A DNA stretch of 5,758 nt, taken from Candidatus Jordarchaeum madagascarense. Lineage in GTDB: Archaea; Asgardarchaeota; Jordiarchaeia; Jordiarchaeales; Jordiarchaeaceae. The DNA lies in assembly GCA_019056875.1 (NCBI GenBank), contig DXJA01000078.1, positions 1 to 5,758 on the forward strand, in the 5' to 3' direction. The notes beneath the pieces were generated by a model. That model was not told where the DNA came from. It made no database searches and saw nothing but the letters and a program-made list of their open reading frames with translations. The translations under genes and the position numbers were made by a program. Below, piece by piece: positions 1-5,512 of the stretch (position 1 is its first letter; every line of letters starts with the position of its first letter).

Positions 1-16
1 ACAGGCGAAACCCTAA

Positions 17-1126
17 TTAACAAAACCTAAAAAATCGAACGAATCTACATCGCCTACCACAGTCTCAGAAATAGATAAACTCTGGAATGAGGGATTCAAA
101 GCGGTACTCATCGCTATAGGGGCACAGAAACCTCGAATGATCAATCTGGAGGGAATAGATGTTAAGGGAGTTCTCTACGGTTTGCCATTCCTCAGAGAGG
201 TGAAAAAAGGAAAGAGTATGAATTTGGGTGATAGGGTGATTGTCATTGGTGGGGGGAATGTTGCTGTGGATTGTGCCCAGAGCGCAATCAGACTAGGAGC
301 AAAGGAAGTTTACATGGTCTGCTTGGAATCAAGAGATGAAATGCCCGCCCATGAGTGGCAGCTGCAAGAAGCGGTGGAAGAAGGTGTGAAGCTCTGCCCA
401 TCACTGGGACCTAATAGAATACTTACCAAGGACGGCAAGATTGTGGGATTGGAAACAATTGCGTGCACATGTGTTTTCGATTCGGAGGGCAAAATCTGCC
501 CCCAATTCGCGGAAAACACAGAATCAGAGATAGAAGCGGACACCATAATAATAGCCATAGGTCAGGAACCTGATTTCAGCGGCTTCGAGAAGATAGAAAA
601 AACACCCTTCAAGACCTTCAAAGTAAATCCCGAAACACTAGAAACTAGCATTCCGGGAGTCTTCGCAGCAGGCGACATCATCAACGGACCCGCAAGTTTT
701 GTGGAAGCCGTACAAACCGGACACATGGCGGCGGAGTCCATAGATCTATTCGTCAGGGACAAGGATCTAATCCAAGAAAGAAAGGAGGTTAGAAACCAGC
801 CTCTAGAGGTAAGACCGTTTCCCCGGGGGATAATCCAGAAAAAACGGCAGACTATGCCCGTTTTAAAGCCAGAGAAAAGGAAAAAAACCTTTGACGAGAT
901 ATTTTTGGGATACCCTGAGGAATTGGCGGTTGAAGAGGCTAAACGCTGTTTGAACTGTGCAATTTGTGGATACTGTATCGAAAACTTCGGATGTATAGCC
1001 ATAGTTTGGACGGATAATCTAGATCTTCCAGACAGGTCTCCCGAAATAGACTTGGCATTGTGTGTGGGTTGCGGTGTCTGTGGCCAGATATGTCCTCATA
1101 AGGCTATAGAGGAAATAAAGAAGTAA
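17..1126 (+). CDS. GltD-like FAD/NAD(P)H oxidoreductase with C-terminal 2x[4Fe-4S] domain (5'-partial)
   Basis: C-terminal portion of a glutamate-synthase-small-subunit-type flavoprotein, which in this family moves electrons between NAD(P)H and iron-sulfur partners. Counting from the ATG at 137 (M1), the NAD(P)H dinucleotide fold starts at VIVIGGGNVAVDCA (34-47), followed by AIGQEP (140-145) and the FAD-binding PGVFAAGD (173-180). The tail carries two cysteine clusters: C271, C274, C277, C280, C286, and then C309-x2-C312-x2-C315-x3-C319-P. The ATG at 137 is not a credible start: it has no Shine-Dalgarno and would drop the FAD-binding N-terminus. Family-like sequence continues in the same frame back to about base 56 (TVSEIDKLWNEGFKAV). 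An in-frame TAA lies at 14-16, so I open the feature at 17 as partial. The IorB-type gene 15 bases downstream suggests that this subunit links a 2-oxoacid oxidoreductase to NAD(P)(H); that role is inferred. The native redox partner is unknown. Confidence 0.88.
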   Translation, partial: LTKPKKSNESTSPTTVSEIDKLWNEGFKAVLIAIGAQKPRMINLEGIDVKGVLYGLPFLREVKKGKSMNLGDRVIVIGGGNVAVDCAQSAIRLGAKEVYMVCLESRDEMPAHEWQLQEAVEEGVKLCPSLGPNRILTKDGKIVGLETIACTCVFDSEGKICPQFAENTESEIEADTIIIAIGQEPDFSGFEKIEKTPFKTFKVNPETLETSIPGVFAAGDIINGPASFVEAVQTGHMAAESIDLFVRDKDLIQERKEVRNQPLEVRPFPRGIIQKKRQTMPVLKPEKRKKTFDEIFLGYPEELAVEEAKRCLNCAICGYCIENFGCIAIVWTDNLDLPDRSPEIDLALCVGCGVCGQICPHKAIEEIKK

Positions 1127-1131
1127 GGAGG
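1127..1131 (+). promoter_or_regulatory. Shine-Dalgarno GGAGG for the iorB-like gene
   Basis: GGAGG begins directly after the TAA of the flavoprotein gene and lies 10 bases before the ATG at 1142. A nearer ATG at 1132 abuts the site and reaches TGA after five codons, so 1142 is the start. The arrangement indicates cotranscription of the two genes. Confidence 0.8.
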
Positions 1132-1141
1132 ATGCGGGTTA

Positions 1142-1765
1142 ATGAGTGAAGAGTTGAATCTTATAATTTGTGGTTTGTCGGGTCAGGGTATTATTCTTAC
1201 CGAAAGACTCTTGGTAATGGCTTTGGCGCAAGAGGGAATAAACGTTTTGTCTGCGGATATTCCACCTTGGACGCACAGGAACGCCCTAACCTACTGTTAT
1301 ATTAGGACCGGGGAGAAGCTTTTTTCTCCGAGGATACCGGAAGGAGGAGCAAATCTGATAGTAGCCTTTGAACCGTTAGTAGCACTCCAAGTTTCAGCTG
1401 TTTATGGAAATAGGGAATGCACTATAATCACAAATGATTATCCCATAGAAACTAGAGGCTTCTCCCGAGATGGACTAAGAGACATGTCGGGACAGCTCGC
1501 CCACAAGTATCCCTCGTTTGAACAAATATTAGACTATCTTAGACAACTGGAAATAACCAAGGTTAGAGCTATTGATGGCACCGATATATCTTTTCGCGAG
1601 ACCGGAAGTGCAAGAACTCTAAATATGGTGATGTTGGGAGCCGCATACGCTACAAATATGATTCCGGTAACATTAGAAACACTAGAAGCGAGTATCAGGG
1701 AAAACACCCCCGCTGGCACGGCTGAGATGAACTTGAAGGCTTTTAAAGCGGGCATGAGTCTCTAA
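1142..1765 (+). CDS. iorB: IorB-like gamma-domain subunit of 2-oxoacid:ferredoxin oxidoreductase
   Basis: A 207-residue soluble protein of the pyruvate/indolepyruvate ferredoxin oxidoreductase gamma family. With the thiamine-diphosphate alpha subunit IorA, the family oxidatively decarboxylates aryl-pyruvates, made by transamination of aromatic amino acids, to acyl-CoA with reduction of ferredoxin. Visible landmarks are the N-terminal glycine-rich GLSGQGI (11-17), FSPRIPEGGANLIVAFEP (61-78) and the C-terminal NMVMLGAAYA (161-170). Length fits IorB-type proteins of about 190-210 residues. Where the family usually has a Q-R-G-G type stretch after the first helix, this protein has PPWTHRNALT (41-50), so the glycine pair is replaced by Asn-Ala. 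No iorA lies in the window; it may be upstream of the flavoprotein. Substrate specificity cannot be read from sequence, so the symbol describes the family rather than a proven indolepyruvate enzyme. Confidence 0.85.
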   Translation: MSEELNLIICGLSGQGIILTERLLVMALAQEGINVLSADIPPWTHRNALTYCYIRTGEKLFSPRIPEGGANLIVAFEPLVALQVSAVYGNRECTIITNDYPIETRGFSRDGLRDMSGQLAHKYPSFEQILDYLRQLEITKVRAIDGTDISFRETGSARTLNMVMLGAAYATNMIPVTLETLEASIRENTPAGTAEMNLKAFKAGMSL

Positions 1766-1886
1766 ATCTCTTCTCTTTTGGAAATCGCGTATTTGACTTT
1801 TTTAGTAGTACATGATGAGCTTTTTTACACTTCAGTTATAAGTTTCAGTGAGTCAAAAAGGAGGATTTTCAATAGTGATAATCTAT
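1766..1886. other. convergent intergenic region
   Basis: A short gap between the + strand iorB-like gene and the - strand longin/winged-helix gene. It holds the T tracts used as terminator evidence, an A5 run at 1855-1859 that reads as a weak U tract for the - strand unit, and two copies of TTCAGT (1831-1836 and 1844-1849) in direct orientation 13 bases apart around a TTATAA core. I see no gene or RNA structure with support. Confidence 0.6.
1798..1826 (+). terminator. oligo-T termination region for the flavoprotein-iorB unit
   Basis: Two runs of six T (1798-1803 and 1821-1826) follow the iorB stop at 1765. Archaeal RNA polymerase commonly terminates at such U tracts without a strong hairpin. 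Further T6 runs lie at 1904-1909 and 1912-1917 behind a weak inverted repeat (GATAAT 1877-1882, ATTATC 1896-1901), inside the 3' end of the convergent gene, and may serve as a backup. Assigned from base composition and position only. Confidence 0.45.
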
Positions 1887-2915
1887 TTATATGTTATTAT
1901 CGATTTTTTCCTTTTTTGGCTTTTTTAGAAATTTTTGTTTGCTGTGTTTTTTGAATAAATTTTTTATTCGTTCGGTGATGCTCCTTTCTTCGATTTTTGT
2001 TTCTATCGTTACTTTCAAGAGCGGATAGACGTATTCCTTTGTATGATCTGCTAGCATATGATTTTTTAGTTGTTCTACGTGATATAGAATAGTTTCCTCC
2101 TCAACCTCTATTCTTCTTACTAGATTTTTTATCGAGATTATTCCCTCTTTTTCAAGAATTTTAATTATCTGATAGTTTGTTGAGTTTACGAGAGGTTCTA
2201 GAATGTCTATAGGTCTCTCCTCTATTTCCTGTCTTATTTGCCTTTGGAGTTCATCTATTGCGTTTATGACTTTTTGACCCACTTCCCGCCTTATGTCTGG
2301 AGATACTTTTCCCTTTTCTAAATCTTCTATTATTGAATTTGAGGGGGCTTTAAAAATTTTTATCTTCATAATTTCAAACTTTGTCTCTCCGTTTTGCTTT
2401 TCGGATACAAGTTCTAACCTTTTTAAATTAGAGAGAATCGATGGAGATACCGTTTTCCCTTCTCTGAGTGCATCGAGACTCTTCCAGGTTTCTTCGTCTG
2501 CTAATACTCGTATCATGAGATGTGTTCTATCTACGGTTTTTTCTCTTTTTTCCAGTTCTTTGTAGATTTCTTGGATTTTGATTTCGTCGCCCTTATCCAT
2601 AAGTTTAATTATTTCTATGGCTTTGGTTTTAAGAAATTCTTTGTAGGCTACTCCCATCTCTTTTTCTTCCAGTAGCAATGCTATACATATTTGATTACTT
2701 GATTTCGGAACCATTCCAGAGTAGTAGCTTGAAATTTTAAGATTTCCCATTTTTATTTCGAGATATTCTTTGGTTTCTCCTGTAGAGTGTGCAAAATATA
2801 ATTGTTGAGCCAAGCTGTTTGTTATCTCTGTTTTATCTGTTATGTATGTGTAGTCTGGTTTTAGCATCACACCCTCAATTGCGTCAAAATATGTGATAAA
2901 AATTCCTTTCGGCAT
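1887..2915 (-). CDS. longin-domain protein with two winged-helix domains (NPRL2/3-like architecture)
   Basis: No named family is recognised with certainty. Residues 3-106 follow the longin order beta-beta-alpha-beta-beta-beta-alpha: IFITYFD, GVMLKP, helix ITNSLAQQLYFAHS, EYLEIKMGN, LKISSYYSGM, ICIALLLEE, helix YKEFLKTKAIEIIKLM. Residues 142-185 look like a winged helix (TWKSLDALREGKTVSPSILS, then LKRLELVSE and a strand wing). Residues 195-235 are helical and probably coiled coil. Residues 243-300 form a second, ArsR-like winged helix (YQIIKILEKEG, ISIKNLVRRI, ETILYHVEQL). The C-terminus is lysine-rich (322-337). There is no signal peptide or membrane segment, so it is cytoplasmic. The ATG follows GAGGGG at good spacing, 18 bases after the GTPase stop. 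Longin plus winged helix is the plan of NPRL2/NPRL3, the GATOR1 subunits acting on RagA, and this gene sits beside a Rag-like GTPase. A role as its regulator is inference; a DNA-binding regulator is the main alternative. Confidence 0.72.
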   Translation of the reverse strand: MPKGIFITYFDAIEGVMLKPDYTYITDKTEITNSLAQQLYFAHSTGETKEYLEIKMGNLKISSYYSGMVPKSSNQICIALLLEEKEMGVAYKEFLKTKAIEIIKLMDKGDEIKIQEIYKELEKREKTVDRTHLMIRVLADEETWKSLDALREGKTVSPSILSNLKRLELVSEKQNGETKFEIMKIKIFKAPSNSIIEDLEKGKVSPDIRREVGQKVINAIDELQRQIRQEIEERPIDILEPLVNSTNYQIIKILEKEGIISIKNLVRRIEVEEETILYHVEQLKNHMLADHTKEYVYPLLKVTIETKIEERSITERIKNLFKKHSKQKFLKKPKKEKIDNNI

Positions 2916-2921
2916 TCATTT

Positions 2922-2927
2922 CCCCTC
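2922..2927 (-). promoter_or_regulatory. Shine-Dalgarno for the longin/winged-helix gene
   Basis: On the - strand the 18 bases between the GTPase stop and the next ATG contain GAGGGG, about six bases before the ATG at 2915. It fixes this start over the out-of-frame ATG at 2919 and supports translation from a shared transcript. Confidence 0.65.
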
Positions 2928-2933
2928 AATTGG

Positions 2934-3986
2934 TTAACTTATGGTTTTAAAAAGGTTTGAAATTTTGTTTAAGGATTTTTCCACCATCATAAACAATTCC
3001 TCTTCTTCAAATTGTTTATCCAGTGGAAGTGCTGTCAAAAATGCTATTTCTTCATTTATACTTTGCAGTACTATTAACGAATCTTCTCCCCTAATAATGA
3101 GGGCTTTCGGGAAGTCTTTTTCTCTTTCCTCCAGAATTATGGAGGAATGTGCTATTATGTTTCCTAATGTTGTATCACTGATTTCTTCCTCTTTAAGGCT
3201 GGTCGCAATGATAAAATTATTTAATTTATCCACAATCACACTTCCCATAGATCCTAAATTTCTGTCTAAATTCTTGATTAAAACTATGAGATAGTTTAAA
3301 AATTCTTCTGGGTAAACTTTTTTTGCTCCCGCACCCAGTACCATCATTTCTCTAAGAAATCTCTTGTACATATCGAGGATCTCGGTGACAGCTTCATCGG
3401 ATCTCATCCAATAAGTCTTATGCTCATTATTACTTTTAATAGGTTCCTGTATTGATGTACCATAAACTATGATTCTCTTAATCATTTTTTCTATTTGCTT
3501 TCTTTCCTGAGGATCTTTGGGAAGAAATTCTTGGTTTTTTAGTTCGGTCGATCCGATTAGTATTTTACTCACTTCATCGGGCGGTAGGTGTACTTTCAAA
3601 TCCTGTTTGTGTGCAAAAATAACTGGAAGAGCTTGAGGTGAATACTTTGTAATTTTACTGATAGACCTCCAAAATTCTTTCCTTGCCAGGCGAATCCTTT
3701 TAGGGTCACCTGAGTCAACCACATAAATAAAAATGTCCACCTTACCGAAAAGGGGCCCTTCTCGCTCTGGACGGTAATACTCATCAAACATCATTTCTTG
3801 TCCGCCAGTATCAAAAAATTTGCAGAGATAATTCCTATGTGTGTAATCCGGATGAACCTTAATTAGCATAGTTGGTTCCATATTCGCAAGTTCCTTTAGC
3901 TCCAATCCATAGATTATCTGTCGAATTATTGATGTTTTCCCCGCACTAGTAGGCCCCATCACCAGAATCTTAAGGCGTTCCACCAT
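2934..3986 (-). CDS. Rag/Gtr-like small GTPase with C-terminal roadblock-like domain
   Basis: A 350-residue GTP-binding switch protein. Numbered from the ATG at 3986: P-loop GPTSAGKTS (11-19), switch I threonine T39 in EPT, G3 DTGGQE (59-64) with catalytic-type Q63, G4 HKQD (126-129) and G5 TSI (177-179). His in G4 and Thr-Ser-Ile in G5 are hallmarks of the RagA/Gtr1 family, where Ras-type proteins have NKxD. The stretch EYYRPEREGPLFGKVDIFIY (69-88), between G3 and G4, also follows the RagA pattern. Residues about 228-348 read as a roadblock fold (GSVIVDKLNNFIIATS, then helix, then ALIIRGEDSLIVLQ), as in the Rag C-terminal dimerisation domain. There is no lipidation cysteine or membrane segment. 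An upstream in-frame GTG at 3992 is possible, but the GAGG at 3996-3999 is better spaced for the ATG. Its 5' end overlaps the membrane protein gene by 17 bases. Nucleotide state, partner and signal are unknown. Confidence 0.9.
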   Translation of the reverse strand: MVERLKILVMGPTSAGKTSIIRQIIYGLELKELANMEPTMLIKVHPDYTHRNYLCKFFDTGGQEMMFDEYYRPEREGPLFGKVDIFIYVVDSGDPKRIRLARKEFWRSISKITKYSPQALPVIFAHKQDLKVHLPPDEVSKILIGSTELKNQEFLPKDPQERKQIEKMIKRIIVYGTSIQEPIKSNNEHKTYWMRSDEAVTEILDMYKRFLREMMVLGAGAKKVYPEEFLNYLIVLIKNLDRNLGSMGSVIVDKLNNFIIATSLKEEEISDTTLGNIIAHSSIILEEREKDFPKALIIRGEDSLIVLQSINEEIAFLTALPLDKQFEEEELFMMVEKSLNKISNLFKTIS

Positions 3987-5358
3987 CACCACTTTCCTCT
4001 AAATACCTTTGAACCCTATCTCTAGCCTCCTCTAACTGCTTAATCCTTCTCTTCCGGAAAGACGCAGCCTCCCCAGAAACATAGAAACGACCAACAACCA
4101 GACCCAATATTGAAACTAAAGCAACGGCACCAATAATAAACCCAGTAGACGATATACTGGACTGGTTTCCACCTCCAAGCAAAAAGGCACCTAAAAACAA
4201 TGCGAAATAAGGTGAAATAGCTGGAGAGATATAGTTTACAACCACCACAGTCATACCAATTTCCCAAGAGTCTTGAAGTCTATCTAAAGTTTCATTATTA
4301 TCTTTGAACCGAATTGTAAATTCGGGATTATCAATTTTCAATGTAGCATTATTCCACGTATTATTTTGTAAATTATGAATAATTTCAGTCCAGCTGTTAT
4401 CGTTCCAGTACCATATACTAAGATTCTCATTACTAGAAAAATTGCCTGTTATTATGCATAAATTGCTGTCAGACGCACTTAGGGGAATATTTGTCCACTG
4501 AAGCTCTAAATCTAATTCATAATTTGGTACTGTATAATTCACAACAACCCAAACATAAGTACACCTTATCTCAGCAACTGGCCCATTAGGCACTCTCACC
4601 CTAATCCCTGCCTGTAGCTCCGTCAAATCAGACCAATTCCAAGATTCAAATGTATCCGGATTTCGGTCCCACCTACTTGAGAAATTCATGTAATCACCAG
4701 GGTCCACGGTGAAAGTATTTCCAGACTGTTCTCCTATTAACCAGCTCGGATCGTTAAGCATAGGAACCGCAAAACCGTATGTGGACTCTGTTAAAAGATG
4801 TAGTTTAACTCTTATGTAAACCTCAATATAATTTATTTTTGCTCCATCAATTACTGGAGGATTTTCTAAGCGGTACAAGTCCAGTTTCCATATGAGTGTT
4901 TCATTAAAAAAAACATAGGAAGAGTCATCGTCAGAGGTGTTACAACATTCCCAATTTAGTTTTGTATCGGGATTAGGGTAAAGTTGTGTAGTTCCAGCAC
5001 TATTTGGCACAAGTGTGAAATCATTCGAGGAGTTGGTGTTGCTTTCGGTAAGTATATCATAGGTACTAATATTTGGATCAGACAAATTTGGCCAGTAGGA
5101 GTGAGAACCGATACTTGGAATATTATCCACATCGCTATCATTCCGATTTGGATAAAGATATATAATCTCTTTAGGGTAATTAGTTATACCCTGACCGCTG
5201 CTAAATAATCCATGTCCAAGATACGGATTATTCCCAGGTAACGTAGATAATTGTATTATTATGATGGAAGAAATGGAAATCAGTGCTAAGACCGCTAACA
5301 TCCCTAATTGTTTCTTTCTTCCTAGTTTGGATTTCCGCCTCAAATTCTTGACCAACAT
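3970..5358 (-). CDS. glycosylated surface membrane protein with beta-rich ectodomain and cytoplasmic tail
   Basis: A 462-residue membrane protein, first gene of the GTPase unit. A basic N-terminus (R7, R8, K9, K11, R14-K16) precedes a hydrophobic segment at 19-37, either a signal anchor or a cleaved signal. The ectodomain (about 40-375) is beta-rich with about 15 N-X-S/T sequons (for example N91, N140, N152, N225, N241, N274, N312, N355), fitting archaeal N-glycosylation. Two modules resemble repeats common in archaeal surface proteins: one around 228-276 with NPDTFESWNWSDLTELQAG and a YVWVVVNY strand, the other around 280-374 with LDLELQWTN, FTIRFKDNNET and LQDSWEIGMT. The main C-terminal membrane segment is 406-426; a shorter hydrophobic stretch, 383-395, leaves topology uncertain. 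The tail after 434 (RKRRIKQLEEARDRVQRYLE) is basic and helix-prone, so probably cytoplasmic. Overlap with the GTPase gene suggests a receptor or membrane anchor for it; that is inference. No ligand can be named. Confidence 0.8.
   Translation of the reverse strand: MLVKNLRRKSKLGRKKQLGMLAVLALISISSIIIIQLSTLPGNNPYLGHGLFSSGQGITNYPKEIIYLYPNRNDSDVDNIPSIGSHSYWPNLSDPNISTYDILTESNTNSSNDFTLVPNSAGTTQLYPNPDTKLNWECCNTSDDDSSYVFFNETLIWKLDLYRLENPPVIDGAKINYIEVYIRVKLHLLTESTYGFAVPMLNDPSWLIGEQSGNTFTVDPGDYMNFSSRWDRNPDTFESWNWSDLTELQAGIRVRVPNGPVAEIRCTYVWVVVNYTVPNYELDLELQWTNIPLSASDSNLCIITGNFSSNENLSIWYWNDNSWTEIIHNLQNNTWNNATLKIDNPEFTIRFKDNNETLDRLQDSWEIGMTVVVVNYISPAISPYFALFLGAFLLGGGNQSSISSTGFIIGAVALVSILGLVVGRFYVSGEAASFRKRRIKQLEEARDRVQRYLEESGDGGTP
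3996..3999 (-). promoter_or_regulatory. Shine-Dalgarno for the GTPase gene inside the membrane protein gene
   Basis: GAGG on the - strand lies within the last codons of the membrane protein gene, nine bases before the ATG at 3986 and three before the alternative GTG at 3992. The spacing favours the ATG. Placement inside the upstream gene implies coupled translation. Confidence 0.55.
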
Positions 5359-5466
5359 TAGAGAACCTACCTAGAAATTTTTCCCCTTTAGAAAAATTAT
5401 CTTGAAAAGCCCCTCTCTGAGGTTTGTTTTCTTGTTACTATTAATTTGTTATTGTATAGTTAAGCT

Positions 5467-5482
5467 ACAGATTTCCTTCTGT
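5467..5482. repeat. short inverted repeat near the predicted transcription start
   Basis: ACAGA (5467-5471) and TCTGT (5478-5482) are perfect inverted arms around a six-base spacer. The repeat lies where transcription from the TATA-like element at 5503-5512 would begin, a usual place for a repressor operator. Five-base arms can arise by chance. Confidence 0.3.
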
Positions 5483-5502
5483 TTGTATAGAAATATGTAT
5501 AA

Positions 5503-5512
5503 GTTATATAAA
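5503..5512 (-). promoter_or_regulatory. candidate archaeal TATA box for the three-gene - strand unit
   Basis: On the - strand, TTTATATAAC is preceded by an A/T-rich stretch. The expected transcription start about 25 bases on, near 5480, would leave a leader of about 120 bases before the ATG at 5358. This is the best TATA match I see upstream, but the whole region is AT-rich, so another site (for example near 5450-5460) could be used. Confidence 0.4.

Noticed and set aside
137..139. ATG at 137 as the true start of the flavoprotein gene
   Set aside because: No Shine-Dalgarno, and in-frame family-like sequence continues upstream; starting here would remove the FAD-binding N-terminus.
562..1002. 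146-codon open frame on the - strand
   Set aside because: It lies antisense to the flavoprotein across its FAD motif and cysteine-rich region; composition is that of a reverse reading and no motif is seen.
1875..1928. 17-codon hydrophobic peptide with an upstream GGAGG
   Set aside because: GTG start; it overlaps the T-rich complement of a lysine-rich tail, which by itself yields Phe/Leu/Ile codons. Too short and explained by the opposite strand.
2293..2565. 90-codon open frame on the + strand
   Set aside because: Antisense to the first winged helix of the longin protein; Ser/Phe-rich reading typical of a shadow of Lys/Glu-rich coding.
2941..3294. 117-codon open frame on the + strand
   Set aside because: Antisense to the roadblock-like part of the GTPase; serine/isoleucine-rich reverse reading without a Shine-Dalgarno.
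4040..4267. 75-codon Cys/Trp-rich open frame on the - strand
   Set aside because: Out-of-frame reading inside the C-terminal membrane segments of the surface protein, which has clear coding character in its own frame.
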